Numbered from the stretch's first letter, positions 52,546-62,566 are shown. The stretch: 64,000 nt of DNA from an uncultured Bacteroidales bacterium (GCA_903879715.1 CAIRMR010000097.1:1-64000), one strand, 5' to 3'. Notes: generated by a model not told the origin, from the sequence alone. Translations and numbers: made by a program.

Positions 52546-53019
52546 TTATCCCGTTTTTGATTTATCCAAATCATCAATAGTACACCAAACAACGTTATCT
52601 ATTCCCCGCACAACCTGGTAGTTTTCAACTTTAACCAGGATGAGGGCGCAATCCGGCTCACTCGTGAAACTTTGCAGCTCCGGGTATTTTTGAAGATGAG
52701 CCTGTAAAGCTGTATTATTTGCAGTTAAATTAATTTCTTCCGCAACACCGTAAGCAGTTATCACGAAGCCATTCTGAATACCTGACTTTTCTTCATTTTT
52801 ACCTTCGATAAGAACTGCAACTTTGCTGTTAAGCGCCAGGTTACGAAACTTGCGTGTGTTGCGATATGTTGCAAATATCAGTTGGCGGAAACCCTCAAGT
52901 GGTGTAAAGGCAATCAGGCTTGCGTGTGGCTGATCATCGCCAACAGTAGCTAAAACTGCGAGCTGGTTAGTTTGAAGCGCGTCTTCTATATACTTCCAGA
53001 TTGGGATTGGATTTTTCAT
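52546..53019 (-). CDS. Pyridoxamine 5'-phosphate oxidase-like FMN-binding protein
   Basis: A 157-residue cytoplasmic split-barrel protein. Motifs include NQLAVLATVGDDQPHASLIAF, IFATYRNTRKFRNLALNSKV and VLIEGKNEE, the pattern of PNPOx-like flavin reductases and heme-degradation relatives. Length is usual for small members. The substrate is unknown; the family includes FMN-dependent reductases and F420/FMN binders. It lies downstream of guaC in the same direction, but a terminator separates the two. Confidence 0.85.
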   Translation of the reverse strand: MKNPIPIWKYIEDALQTNQLAVLATVGDDQPHASLIAFTPLEGFRQLIFATYRNTRKFRNLALNSKVAVLIEGKNEEKSGIQNGFVITAYGVAEEINLTANNTALQAHLQKYPELQSFTSEPDCALILVKVENYQVVRGIDNVVWCTIDDLDKSKTG

Positions 53020-53062
53020 GCTTCTTAGGATTTAACGAACTTATAACTTCCTATTCATATTA

Positions 53063-53104
53063 AATATTTTAAAAATCCCCGTCACTTTTCAGTCGCGGGG
53101 ATTT
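53063..53104 (-). terminator. Terminator after guaC
   Basis: On the minus strand AAATCCCCG (53104-53096) pairs perfectly with CGGGGATTT (53081-53073) around a 14-base loop and is followed by TT and an AT-rich tract. It lies about 40 bases after the guaC stop. Confidence 0.8.
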
Positions 53105-53144
53105 AACTGTTTTCGATATACTTTTTTCTTTTTTCTATTAACGA

Positions 53145-54194
53145 TTAACCATTATCCTCCGTATACACCCTGTTTTCCTGTTCGGCAACCCGGATAAAAG
53201 TTGTCCTTTTCGTTAGTTCTTTCAATTGGGAAGCTCCTACATAAGTGCAGGTACTTCGTATACCGCCTAATATGTCGAGCAATGTATTTTCAACTTGCCC
53301 GCGGTATGGTACTTCAACGGTTTTGCCTTCGCTGGCGCGGTAATCAGCAACTCCGCCGGCATGTTTATCCATGGCGGTTGTGGAACTCATTCCATAAAAC
53401 TGTTTGACTTTTTTACCGTTTTTCTCGATCAGTTCGCCTCCGCTTTCGTCGTGCCCGGCCAGCATGCCGCCAAGCATAACAAAATCGGCACCTGCGCCGA
53501 AAGCTTTAGCTACATCGCCGGGAGTGCTGCAACCACCATCACTGATAATCTGACCTCCCAGGCCATGGGCTGCATCGGCACATTCAATAATTGCGGAAAG
53601 TTGCGGGTAACCCACGCCGGTTTTTACCCGGGTTGTGCATACCGATCCCGGACCAATTCCCACTTTGATAATATCAGCTCCGGCCAGCAAAAGCTCTTCA
53701 ACCATTTCACCGGTAACTACATTCCCGGCAATAATCACTTTATCATGAAATTTCACCCGTGTTTTCTTAACAAAAGCAACAAAATGTTCGGAATAGCCAT
53801 TGGCAACATCAATGCAAATAAACCGAAGCTGTGGGTTAGCGTTAATAACCTGGACAATTTTTTCCAGATCATGAGTTCCGGTTCCTGAACTTACGGCAAT
53901 AAAGTTTTCAATTCCTTTTGGAGCCTTCGTCATAAAAGTATTCCATTCAGCCAGGGAATAGTGTTTATGGATAGCTGTAAATAATTTCTTGTCGAACAAT
54001 GCCAGCGCCATTTCAAAAGTACCCACAGTATCCATATTGGCAGCCATTATAGGGACTCCTGTCCACTCGGTATTTGTGTGTTTCAGCCTGAAAGTGCGTT
54101 CGAGTTTTACCTGCGACCTGCTGCTCAGGGTTGAGCGTTTCGGCCTGAACATCACATCTTTAAATCCTAATTTTATATCGTATTCTATTCGCAT
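53145..54194 (-). CDS. guaC: GMP reductase
   Basis: A 349-residue cytoplasmic enzyme of the IMPDH/GMPR family that reduces GMP to IMP with NADPH, part of purine salvage. Motifs: [32 protein letters not shown], the phosphate-binding [11 protein letters not shown] with catalytic Cys, IISDGGC, and [12 protein letters not shown] near the flap. There are no CBS domains, as expected for GMPR rather than IMPDH. Length is the family norm. It has its own TAnnTTTG promoter (54216) and terminator (53073). Confidence 0.95.
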   Translation of the reverse strand: MRIEYDIKLGFKDVMFRPKRSTLSSRSQVKLERTFRLKHTNTEWTGVPIMAANMDTVGTFEMALALFDKKLFTAIHKHYSLAEWNTFMTKAPKGIENFIAVSSGTGTHDLEKIVQVINANPQLRFICIDVANGYSEHFVAFVKKTRVKFHDKVIIAGNVVTGEMVEELLLAGADIIKVGIGPGSVCTTRVKTGVGYPQLSAIIECADAAHGLGGQIISDGGCSTPGDVAKAFGAGADFVMLGGMLAGHDESGGELIEKNGKKVKQFYGMSSTTAMDKHAGGVADYRASEGKTVEVPYRGQVENTLLDILGGIRSTCTYVGASQLKELTKRTTFIRVAEQENRVYTEDNG

Positions 54195-54215
54195 TTTATT
54201 TTTGGTTTAACAGTG

Positions 54216-54223
54216 CAAAGGTA
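54216..54223 (-). promoter_or_regulatory. Bacteroidota -7 box of guaC
   Basis: On the minus strand TACCTTTG fits the Bacteroidota -7 consensus TAnnTTTG exactly. It lies 22 bases before the ATG at 54194, so the leader would be only about 15 bases, too short for a riboswitch. No clear -33 TTTG was found. Confidence 0.5.
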
Positions 54224-54463
54224 TTGCTTTTTGCGAATTGGGGCAGATTTTGTAATGGCTCATTGGTAGTTCAAAATGTAAAATTCAAAAAGCAAAAAGC
54301 AAAATCAGATAAATGCTTGTCTACAATAAGCCCCTTCAGGGGTTTTGGGTCACTTGTCAACTCAAAAATAATTAGACTATAACCACATCACAATTTTACC
54401 ATTTAGAACTTGCGATTCCTCTATCTCAACTTTTTCTTCTACTTTTACCTCAAAAATTTCCTG

Positions 54464-56206
54464 ATGGTAAAACGTTTTATACTGATCTCAATTTTCGTCA
54501 ACAGTCTTGTTGGTTTTACGGGTTTACTGGCCTGTACCAATTTCATAATCACAAAAGGTGCCAGCAGCGATCGTTCCGTAATGATCACTTATGCTGCTGA
54601 TTCGCACACCCGATACGGAGCGCTGGATTTTTACCCGGCTGCCGATCATAAACCCGGGGATATGCGCGAAGTTTATCATTACGAAAATGGTAAATTCCTG
54701 GGCTCAATTCCTGAAGTCACTCATACTTATTCGGTGGTTCAGTTGATGAACGAGTACCAGGTTGCAATTGGCGAAACAACTTTTGGTGGACTGGATTCAC
54801 TCAGCCGTCAGCCGGATGCTTTTCTTGATTACGGTTCGCTGATGAAAATCGGGCTACAGCGCTCGAAAACCGCACGGGAAATGATTAAAGTAATAACGGA
54901 GTTAGTTGAAAAATACGGTTATGCTTCCGGTGGAGAATCTTTTTCAATTTCAGATGCCAACGAAGCCTGGATCATGGAAATTATCGGAAAAGGGAAATAC
55001 GAGAAAGGAGCCGTATGGGTAGCCCGCTTAATTCCTGACGGATATATCAGTGGACACGCCAACCAGGCGCGCATCACAACTTTTCCTTTTCAGAAAACCA
55101 ACACTTGGAGCGATCCGAAACAAACTGTTTATCATTCAGCAGATGTTATAAGTTTTGCAAAGAAATTCGGTTTTTATAAGGGAAATGATGAGTCTTTCAG
55201 TTTCTCTGATGTTTTCAACCCATTAAACTTTGGCGGTGCCCGTTTTTGCGACGCAAGAGTGTGGTCATTTTTCAGGCAAATAAATAAGGGAATTCGCGAA
55301 AGCCCTGATTATACAAAATATGTACTTGGCCAGTTTTCGCATAACACCGTTTTGATGGATGGAAGTAAGAATCCTAACAGTTTTGTATCCAACAGGCTGC
55401 CGTTGTGGGTGAAACCTGATTCGCCGGTAACACTTCAGCAGGTGAAAGATGCCATGCGCGATCATTACGAAGATACGCCACTGGATATGCGCAACGATCC
55501 CGGAGCCGGTCCGTTCAAGCTTCCTTATCGTTGGCGGCCTATGGAGTTTGAAGTGGATAGTGTGATGTATCTCAACGAAAGAGCAGTGGCTACGCAGCAA
55601 ACAGGTTATAGTTTTGTCGCTCAGTCGCGTAGCTGGCTTCCTGATCCGGTTGGAGGTGTTTTCTGGTTTGGTGTTGATGATGCCGATGGATGTGTTTATG
55701 CCCCGATGTATTGTGGAATTAATGAGGTTCCGAAAAGCTATGCGGTAGGCAACGGTTCAATGGTTACATGGTCCGAAACATCCGCTTATTGGACATTCAG
55801 CATGGTGAATAACTGGGCTTATACCCGCTACAATCTTATTCATCCGGAAGTTGAAAAATACCAACAGCAGCTCGAAAAGCAGTATGCCGTGGAGGTAGAT
55901 GTTGTTGATAAACAGGCCTCAGAACTGAATAAACAAAATTCGTCAGCTGCCCGGGAATACATTACCGGGTATTCAGTTTTTACCGGCAATAAGCTGGTCA
56001 GCGACTGGAAAATATTTTACCAGTACCTTTTTATGAAGTATATTGATGGCAATGTGAAAAATTCAGAAGGATACAAATTACTTGACAACGGGAATGGTAA
56101 AAACATCCCTAAAGCGCCTTCACAACCCGGTTATGGAAAGGAATGGGAACGGATTATGATACAGGGAACAGGAGAGAAACTAAAAGTCCCAGCAAACAAA
56201 GAGTGA
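54464..56206 (+). CDS. Secreted C69-family dipeptidase
   Basis: A 581-residue peptidase from the ATG at 54464. The signal peptide ends just before the mature N-terminal Cys24 (GLLAC-TNF), the catalytic nucleophile of this Ntn-hydrolase family (PepD/U34). Other C69 features: a conserved GGESFSISDANEAWIMEIIG strand, RIPDGYISGHANQARI and a long C-terminal half containing DNDPGAGPF-type substrate-pocket residues. The family cleaves dipeptides. Whether the Cys is processed as a lipoprotein or freed as the nucleophile cannot be told. Transcribed alone. Confidence 0.9.
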   Translation: MVKRFILISIFVNSLVGFTGLLACTNFIITKGASSDRSVMITYAADSHTRYGALDFYPAADHKPGDMREVYHYENGKFLGSIPEVTHTYSVVQLMNEYQVAIGETTFGGLDSLSRQPDAFLDYGSLMKIGLQRSKTAREMIKVITELVEKYGYASGGESFSISDANEAWIMEIIGKGKYEKGAVWVARLIPDGYISGHANQARITTFPFQKTNTWSDPKQTVYHSADVISFAKKFGFYKGNDESFSFSDVFNPLNFGGARFCDARVWSFFRQINKGIRESPDYTKYVLGQFSHNTVLMDGSKNPNSFVSNRLPLWVKPDSPVTLQQVKDAMRDHYEDTPLDMRNDPGAGPFKLPYRWRPMEFEVDSVMYLNERAVATQQTGYSFVAQSRSWLPDPVGGVFWFGVDDADGCVYAPMYCGINEVPKSYAVGNGSMVTWSETSAYWTFSMVNNWAYTRYNLIHPEVEKYQQQLEKQYAVEVDVVDKQASELNKQNSSAAREYITGYSVFTGNKLVSDWKIFYQYLFMKYIDGNVKNSEGYKLLDNGNGKNIPKAPSQPGYGKEWERIMIQGTGEKLKVPANKE

Positions 56207-56298
56207 TAAAAGTGAAATGGAAACTCAAATCGCTACTTCCTGATAAGGAAAACCGGTGAAATGCTTATTTCGTTGAGCAAAGTATTTCGATGATAATT

Positions 56299-56306
56299 TA
56301 TTTTTG
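56299..56306 (+). promoter_or_regulatory. Bacteroidota -7 box of the GH31 gene
   Basis: TATTTTTG matches TAnnTTTG exactly and lies 16 bases before the ATG at 56323. A GTTG (-33-like) is at 56272-56275, 23 bases upstream. Confidence 0.5.
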
Positions 56307-56322
56307 ACTTTTAAAATTGACA

Positions 56323-59300
56323 ATGATGAACAAACTCATCCTTTTTATTGTGATGTTATTCCTGAGTGTTCAACTTCATGCACAGGATTCTCAGAAATTG
56401 GCAGACAAAGTTTTCTGGAAAGAAGATTTCTCATCAGGTAAACTTCCCGAAGGATGGATAAATAAAGCTTTAAACGATAGCAGCATTTTGTGGGATTGTA
56501 CCAATCAGCCTTTCCCCGGATCGTATGGTCGCGATCAGCAGGCACCACCCGTGGCGTCCAAAAGCGGTGGTTTTCATATGCAGTATGCTGCAGGTGCCAG
56601 GGTTGAGAAAGCGTATCGGAAATGGGAAAAAGCTGGCATTTGGCCGGATGCTTATTTCCAGACTTCAGCCATCGATTGTTCAAAGAAAGGTTCCGTAGTT
56701 CTGAAATTTCAGCAGAATTTTATGTGGAACGATTGGGGAAAACTGCGTAAGGATGGAGGATTATTTGTAGGAGTTTCATCTAACGGCGTGGATTGGAAAG
56801 AATACGAAGTGCGCAATGGAATTGCTTCCGAAGCCGACTGTTCCAACCCTATGAATGTGGAACTCAACATTACTTCCGTAGCTGCTTTTCAACCGAAAGT
56901 GTTTCTTCGTTTCCAATGGCGAGGTATTTATGCATGGTACTGGATGGTTGATGATATTGAGCTTTCCGAAGCGCTGGATGTAGATTTGTCGGCATCGGCA
57001 TTGGTTTCGCATCCGCAATCAGGGAATTCTTTTTCAAACACCGATGTTTTTAAATTCAATGTTGTAAACCTTAGCTCAGGCGCAATAAAAAAGCCATTTG
57101 ATTGCTTTCTGATTATTGACAACAGGCCGTCAATTAAAGTTACTGTTCCATTCTCGGATAAAAAAAACCTGAAGATTGTGGACACCGTTGTTGTTGCATT
57201 CCCTGCCGCCGATCTCACCGATTATGGCATTCATAAAATCCGGTTTTATACTTCGCTTCCCGAAGATAACCGGAAACAGAACGACACACTTTCGATGGAA
57301 TTGTACTCAAAGGCTTTTGAATTGGGATCTGTCACAGGGTTCAACAATTCAGGAAGCAAATTCACCTTTGATTGTAATCATGCAAAAGTGCAGGTCGATT
57401 TTTCCCGCGATGATATTTTCAGGATACAGATGTCGTATAACGGTGAATTTACAAATCCTGCAGGAACCGACATTGTTATAAATCCTCCAAAAGAAAATGT
57501 GAATGTAAAATTTACGGATATGGGCGGTTATTACCTGATGTCAACATCAAAAGTCTCATTAAGGGCTTACCTGCATCCGCTTCGTTTTGCTATGTATAAA
57601 CCCGAAAATAAAACCCTGGTTTGGGAAGAGAAAAAGGGCTTGACTTATGGAAAAGAAACTGTCCAATACCTGGCACGAGGTACAAATGAATATTTCTATG
57701 GCGGAGGTATGCAGAACGGCCGGTTCTCGCACCGGGATAAAACCATCCTGATGCGCATCGACTGGAACTGGGAAGACGGCGGCGCGCCAAATCCTGCTCC
57801 GTTTTACATGAGCACTAACGATTACGGCGCTTTAAGAAATACGTACGCCCCGGGTGAATACACATTTACCGATACTTTAAGATTGCAGCATTCCGAGGCT
57901 CGTTTCGATTGCTATTATTTTGCCGGTGAATCGCTCAAAGATATTTTAAATGCTTACACCGATATTACAGGCAAACCGTTCCTGCCTCCGCGCTGGGCAC
58001 TGGGAATGGGCGACGCAAACTGTTACAACCGTGGTGCTACAAAAGGTAAAAATACAACCGGTTACAATGGTACAACTCCGGATGTAATTCATCTGATCGC
58101 CGATAAGTATATTGAGAATGATATGCCCAGGGGCTGGATTTTGCCAAATGACGGTTATGGATGTGGCTATACTAAACTGGATTCGGTTGTGAAAGAATTA
58201 AGCAAACGTGGTTTCCGCACCGGGCTTTGGACTGAAAATGGCGTAGAGAAAATTGCCCGTGAAGTCGGCGAATATGGCAGTCGCCTTTGTAAAATTGATG
58301 TGGCCTGGGTTGGCGAAGGATATAAATTTGCTATCGACGGCTGCAAAGCCGCTTACAATGGAATTGAGAACAGCAGTGATGCGCGTGGTTTTCTCTGGTC
58401 AGTTTGCGGCTGGGCAGGTTCTCAGCGAAATACTGTAATGTGGACCGGCGACCAGAAAGGAAGCTGGGATTACATCCGCTGGCATATACCAACTGTGATC
58501 GGCTCTGGACTTTCGGCTCAGAACTGTGCGACCGGCGATATTGATGGAATTTTTGGCGGAAGCGATAAGACTTTTACACGTGATCTTCAATGGAAGTGTT
58601 TTACGCCGGTTTTAATGTCGATGTCGGGCTGGGCGCCAAAAGATAAACAGCCTTATGTTTATGGTGAGCCATATACTTCGATTAACAGGAAATACCTGGA
58701 TTTGAAATTGCGTCTAACTCCTTACATGTACACCTTGTGCAACGAAGCATATGAAACCGGCACACCAGCCGTTCGCGCCCTGGTTCTCGAATATCCGAAT
58801 GATACGGTTGCGCTGGGTACTACAACACAATATGAATTTTTACTTGGAAAGAATTTCCTTGTGGCCCCGGTGTACAGCGATACAAATGTCCGTGATAATA
58901 TCTATCTGCCCGAAGGGAAATGGTTCGATTTCTGGGACGGAACTGTTTATTCAGGAAATACAACTTTGAACGGATATTCCGCGCCGCTTGATAAACTCCC
59001 GCTGTTTGTTAAAGCGGGCTCAATTATCCCGATGTATCAGCAAATGAAGTATGATAACGAACGTCCGGCAGATACAATTACGCTGGATGTTTATCCCGGA
59101 CCAGGTGCCAATTTTGAAATGTTCGAGGATGAAGGCTCAAACCGCGATTACAGGCAGGGGAAATTTTCTAAAACCCGGTTCATAGCTTTATCGGACGGTG
59201 ATGGTACTAAGATTAAGGAGCTAAGCATTTCGACTGCCAAGGGTGGTTTTATAGGCAGAATCCTTAACAGAACTTATATCTTCCAGATCCATGGTACTGT

Positions 59301-59478
59301 TCTGCCAAAGAATCTGAATGTACAGGGATCCAAACTGAAAAAATACAAGAAATCTGAAGATTTCAATAAGGCCGCAACCGGGTGGTACTTCAATCCGGAG
59401 GATAAAAATGGAATAATTTTCATTAAAACTGCAAAATTGCCGACAGATAAAGAGGTGTCAGTCAAATTGAATTATTAA
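56323..59478 (+). CDS. Secreted GH31 glycosidase with N-terminal adhesion module
   Basis: A 1,051-residue protein: signal peptide (cleavage after QLHAQ), a jelly-roll/MAM-like module of the kind called cleaved-adhesin (about 25-215, FWKEDFSSGKLPEGW), a CARDB-like domain (about 225-330), then GH31. The barrel spans about 500-900; the catalytic nucleophile is Asp659 in CKIDVAWVGEG and the acid/base Asp710 in WTGDQKGSW. Surrounding motifs GWILPNDGYGCGY and PVIGSGLSAQN support GH31. The C-terminal beta domains (FEDEGSNRDYRQGKFS) complete the fold. It probably acts on alpha-galactoside or alpha-glucoside residues; the specificity cannot be read. There is no T9SS tail, so a periplasmic location is likely. 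Confidence 0.92.
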   Translation: MMNKLILFIVMLFLSVQLHAQDSQKLADKVFWKEDFSSGKLPEGWINKALNDSSILWDCTNQPFPGSYGRDQQAPPVASKSGGFHMQYAAGARVEKAYRKWEKAGIWPDAYFQTSAIDCSKKGSVVLKFQQNFMWNDWGKLRKDGGLFVGVSSNGVDWKEYEVRNGIASEADCSNPMNVELNITSVAAFQPKVFLRFQWRGIYAWYWMVDDIELSEALDVDLSASALVSHPQSGNSFSNTDVFKFNVVNLSSGAIKKPFDCFLIIDNRPSIKVTVPFSDKKNLKIVDTVVVAFPAADLTDYGIHKIRFYTSLPEDNRKQNDTLSMELYSKAFELGSVTGFNNSGSKFTFDCNHAKVQVDFSRDDIFRIQMSYNGEFTNPAGTDIVINPPKENVNVKFTDMGGYYLMSTSKVSLRAYLHPLRFAMYKPENKTLVWEEKKGLTYGKETVQYLARGTNEYFYGGGMQNGRFSHRDKTILMRIDWNWEDGGAPNPAPFYMSTNDYGALRNTYAPGEYTFTDTLRLQHSEARFDCYYFAGESLKDILNAYTDITGKPFLPPRWALGMGDANCYNRGATKGKNTTGYNGTTPDVIHLIADKYIENDMPRGWILPNDGYGCGYTKLDSVVKELSKRGFRTGLWTENGVEKIAREVGEYGSRLCKIDVAWVGEGYKFAIDGCKAAYNGIENSSDARGFLWSVCGWAGSQRNTVMWTGDQKGSWDYIRWHIPTVIGSGLSAQNCATGDIDGIFGGSDKTFTRDLQWKCFTPVLMSMSGWAPKDKQPYVYGEPYTSINRKYLDLKLRLTPYMYTLCNEAYETGTPAVRALVLEYPNDTVALGTTTQYEFLLGKNFLVAPVYSDTNVRDNIYLPEGKWFDFWDGTVYSGNTTLNGYSAPLDKLPLFVKAGSIIPMYQQMKYDNERPADTITLDVYPGPGANFEMFEDEGSNRDYRQGKFSKTRFIALSDGDGTKIKELSISTAKGGFIGRILNRTYIFQIHGTVLPKNLNVQGSKLKKYKKSEDFNKAATGWYFNPEDKNGIIFIKTAKLPTDKEVSVKLNY

Positions 59479-59510
59479 TGAATATTGACCTGGCTTTAAA
59501 TTCAATTATT

Positions 59511-59837
59511 TAGAGTTTGCTGAAAAACATTTATCACACATGAAATCAGCAGAATAGCATTTTCTATTTATGAATCAAATGCAAGGCAAACGCGCATTAT
59601 ATGTCAAAATCCGTGCAGTAGAGATTTCGGTGCGCTGCACCTTTTGTTTTTATTTTATACTTTTATTTTAATTATTTCTGTGCTCTGCCCCTTCATTTAT
59701 TGCAATAAAGGAATTCAAATGAAGCCACAGAGTGACGTAAAAATTGTGGTCAGGGACAAAGGAGCAGTAATTTAAGGTGCAAAGCACCGGAATATAAAGC
59801 CAATCAAAGTATGGTGTGAGTTTTTCAGCAGACTCTA
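59511..59837. mobile_element. MITE-like element with 18-bp terminal inverted repeats
   Basis: TAGAGTTTGCTGAAAAAC (59511-59528) and GTTTTTCAGCAGACTCTA (59820-59837) are inverted, with one mismatch, and both ends carry TA, consistent with a TA target duplication. The interior is noncoding. It holds a second, nested inverted pair: CGGTGC-GCT-GCACC (about 59628-59641) and GGTGC-AAA-GCACCG (about 59776-59789), each a hairpin itself. No transposase is present; the element would need one in trans. Confidence 0.7.
59629..59656 (+). terminator. Hairpin with T-rich tail inside the MITE
   Basis: GGTGC/GCACC (59629-59641) around GCT, followed by TTTTGTTTTTATTTT. Though part of the repeat, it is positioned to end the GH31 transcript. 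Confidence 0.5.
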
Positions 59838-59927
59838 TTTAAAGCGGAAATTCTGTCATCGAAGGAATCGGTATTAATATGTTCCTTTGCGAACTAAAAA
59901 AGCCAAGTGAATTAAGCTGATAATATT

Positions 59928-60455
59928 CTAATTCATTATTAAATCCAGGCATTTCTGCGAAGCTTCATCAATACTGATTTCATCTGTATTAATTGAATTT
60001 TCGAAACTGACCGGCTCCTCAAAAGGCGAACTGATTCCTGTGAAATCAGTGAGGTTATGCATTTTTGCTTTTAAATAGTGACCTTTTACGTCTCTTTTGA
60101 TGCATGTTTCCAATGAGGCCTGGATAAAGACCAAACTCAAATTCATACCGCTGTTTATCTTTTCTACAAGTTCTCTTAATTCCCTGGTTGGAGTAACAAA
60201 AGAACAAACCACCCAATAATCCTGCTTTGCCAGTATTTTAGCCAATTCTGAAACTCTCCTGATGTTTTCATGCCTATCATCCAGGGAGTAACCTAAATCG
60301 CTGTTAATCCCGTTGCGAAGGTCATCGCCGTCGAGAATAATAACAGATTTACCTCTGTTTTTTAATACTTCGGCAACAGAACCCGAAAGTGTGGTTTTCC
60401 CGGAACAGGGGCGTCCGTATAGCCATATTATTTTTCCGGCAGAAATTTGTGTCAT
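59928..60455 (-). CDS. cysC: Adenylylsulfate kinase
   Basis: A 175-residue cytoplasmic kinase that phosphorylates adenylylsulfate (APS) to PAPS with ATP in sulfate activation. Motifs: Walker A GRPCSGKTT, LDGDDLRNGINSDLGYS with the DD pair, and the RxENIRR segment DRHENIRRVSELAKIL. The ATG at 60455 is preferred to the upstream TTG at 60485. No cysD, cysN or sulfotransferase lies in this window, so its partner genes are elsewhere; a role in sulfated glycan synthesis or assimilation cannot be separated here. Confidence 0.93.
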   Translation of the reverse strand: MTQISAGKIIWLYGRPCSGKTTLSGSVAEVLKNRGKSVIILDGDDLRNGINSDLGYSLDDRHENIRRVSELAKILAKQDYWVVCSFVTPTRELRELVEKINSGMNLSLVFIQASLETCIKRDVKGHYLKAKMHNLTDFTGISSPFEEPVSFENSINTDEISIDEASQKCLDLIMN

Positions 60456-60521
60456 AAAGTATTTAAATAGTTTCTTTCCCTGCAAAAATAGTGAAATCGT
60501 GCTGATAATTCAATCCTCCTT

Positions 60522-60556
60522 TTTGTTAACGGTTCATTGGATATCTTTTATCTTTA
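60522..60556 (+). promoter_or_regulatory. Probable promoter of the GH35 gene
   Basis: TTTG (60522-60525) and TATCTTTA (60549-60556) resemble the Bacteroidota -33 and -7 boxes, 23 bases apart, one mismatch in the -7 box. The ATG is 25 bases further. Confidence 0.4.
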
Positions 60557-60580
60557 CGACAAATTTTATAAGTAAAACCT

Positions 60581-62440
60581 ATGAAGAAAGGGATCATTCT
60601 CGTTTTTCTGATTACCAGCATTCTTTCATTTGCAGATGCCCAGCCCAAACATGCTTTTGCTATCAATGAAGGCGAATTTTTGTATGATGGCAAGCCATTT
60701 AAGATATATAGCGGAGAAATGCATTATGCGCGTATTCCTCATGAATACTGGAGGCATCGCCTTCAAATGATCAAAGCCATGGGTTTAAATTCGGTTGCCA
60801 CCTATGTTTTCTGGAACTTTCACGAAACAGCGCCAGGAGTATGGGATTTTACCAGTGGTGACCGCAATATCCGTGAATTTATTAAACTTGCCGGTGAAGA
60901 AGGACTGATGGTGATACTTCGTCCAGGTCCATACGCGTGCGCAGAATGGGAATTTGGCGGTTATCCGTGGTGGCTGCAAAAGAACAAGGATTTAGTTATC
61001 CGAACTAATAATAAACCATTTCTTGATTCGTGCAATGTGTACATAACAAAGTTTATTCAACAAGTTAAAGATCTGCAGGTGACAGAAGGCGGACCGGTGA
61101 TCATGATACAGGCTGAAAATGAATTCGGGTCGTATGTGGCACAACGAAAAGGTATTCCGCTGGCAGAGCATAAAAAATACAGCCATGCTATCAAAGACCA
61201 GCTTATTGAAGCCGGTGTTGAAGTTCCTTTGTTTACTTCAGATGGAAGCTGGTTATTCGAAGGCGGAACTATCGAAGGCGCCATGCCGACTGCCAATGGT
61301 GAGGATGATATTGATAAACTGAAGAAAGTTGTAAATCAATACAATGGTAACAAAGGTCCTTATATGGTGGCTGAATTTTACCCCGGATGGCTCGATCATT
61401 GGGTTGAACCATTTGAGAAGGTTTCAATCGAAACGGTTGTAACCCAGATGAAAAAATACCTTGAAAACGGTGTGTCATTTAATTTTTATATGGTACATGG
61501 CGGAACAAATTTCGGATTTACCAGCGGCGCCAATTATGATAAAAATCATGATATACAGCCGGATATAACCAGTTACGATTACGATGCTCCGATCAGCGAA
61601 GCAGGCTGGGCAACCCAAAAATATATGGCTATCCGTGAAGAACTTAAGAAGCATGTTGGTTATTCCGTTCCTGAAATTCCCGCAGCTTACCCGGTAATTG
61701 CTATTCCTTCTATCAAATTATCAAAAGCATTTGATATTGCTTCTCTTAAAGATAAAATCAAACCGGTTATTAATGATAAACCATTGACTTTCGAAGAGCT
61801 TAAACAGGGACATGGATATGTTTTGTACAGCAAAAAGTTTCAGCAACCTATAAGTGGTAAACTCGAAATTAATGGACTGCGGGATTTTGCGACCGTATAT
61901 GTAAATGGTGTGAAAATCGGTGAATTGAACCGCTATTTTAATAGCTATTCTGTAGGTATCGATGTTCCGTTTAATGGAACACTCGAAATCCTGGTCGAAA
62001 ATATGGGACGTATTAATTACGGCTCAGAGATCATTCATAACCTGAAAGGTATTATAAGTCCTGTCGTTATTAATGGGGTTGAGATTGTGGGTAACTGGCA
62101 GATGTACGGATTCCCGCTTGATAAAAAACCGGATCTGGGCGAGTTCACTGATAAAAACATAAAAGGCCGGCCTGCATTTTATTCCGGAAGTTTTACACTC
62201 AATAAAACCGGTGATACATTCCTTGATATGCGTAATTGGGGTAAAGGCATTGTGTTTATTAACGGGCATAACCTGGGCAGGTATTGGAATCTAGGTCCGC
62301 AGCAAACCTTATTTGTCCCGGGAGTTTGGCTGAAAACCGGCAAGAATGAAATTGTTATTTTCGAACAACTGAATGATGAAATTCAATTGGAGGTAAGCTG
62401 TATTTCCACGCCTATACTCGATGAGTTGAAAAGTAAGTAA
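60581..62440 (+). CDS. Secreted GH35 beta-galactosidase
   Basis: A 619-residue enzyme: signal peptide (cleavage after ADAQ), then the GH35 barrel (about 25-345) with GEMHYARIPHEYWRHRLQM, PGPYACAEWEFGGYPWWL, acid/base Glu181 in IQAENEFGSY and nucleophile Glu265 in MVAEFYPGW. The TFGxxSGANYDKNHD-type end of the barrel is NFGFTSGANY. Two jelly-roll domains follow (about 390-510 and 530-615). It should cut terminal beta-galactosyl residues from oligosaccharides. The signal peptide and lack of lipobox suggest a periplasmic enzyme. It is transcribed alone; a strong terminator follows. Confidence 0.95.
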   Translation: MKKGIILVFLITSILSFADAQPKHAFAINEGEFLYDGKPFKIYSGEMHYARIPHEYWRHRLQMIKAMGLNSVATYVFWNFHETAPGVWDFTSGDRNIREFIKLAGEEGLMVILRPGPYACAEWEFGGYPWWLQKNKDLVIRTNNKPFLDSCNVYITKFIQQVKDLQVTEGGPVIMIQAENEFGSYVAQRKGIPLAEHKKYSHAIKDQLIEAGVEVPLFTSDGSWLFEGGTIEGAMPTANGEDDIDKLKKVVNQYNGNKGPYMVAEFYPGWLDHWVEPFEKVSIETVVTQMKKYLENGVSFNFYMVHGGTNFGFTSGANYDKNHDIQPDITSYDYDAPISEAGWATQKYMAIREELKKHVGYSVPEIPAAYPVIAIPSIKLSKAFDIASLKDKIKPVINDKPLTFEELKQGHGYVLYSKKFQQPISGKLEINGLRDFATVYVNGVKIGELNRYFNSYSVGIDVPFNGTLEILVENMGRINYGSEIIHNLKGIISPVVINGVEIVGNWQMYGFPLDKKPDLGEFTDKNIKGRPAFYSGSFTLNKTGDTFLDMRNWGKGIVFINGHNLGRYWNLGPQQTLFVPGVWLKTGKNEIVIFEQLNDEIQLEVSCISTPILDELKSK

Positions 62441-62473
62441 TCCGATATTTGAATTGTATTTTGATAAAAGAGT

Positions 62474-62503
62474 AGAGGCTGCCAAAATCTGGCAGCCTCT
62501 TTT
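62474..62503 (+). terminator. Strong terminator after the GH35 gene
   Basis: AGAGGCTGCC (62474-62483) pairs perfectly with GGCAGCCTCT (62491-62500) around AAAATCT, followed by T residues. Confidence 0.9.
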
Positions 62504-62566
62504 AGTTCAGAATGTGGCAGTAACACTTTTAGTTTACACCAAGTTTATATTAAATTTATTTGTGGA

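Noticed and set aside
54195-54240. Purine riboswitch upstream of guaC
   Set aside because: The -7 box at 54216 leaves a leader of about 15 bases and no aptamer-like helices are visible.
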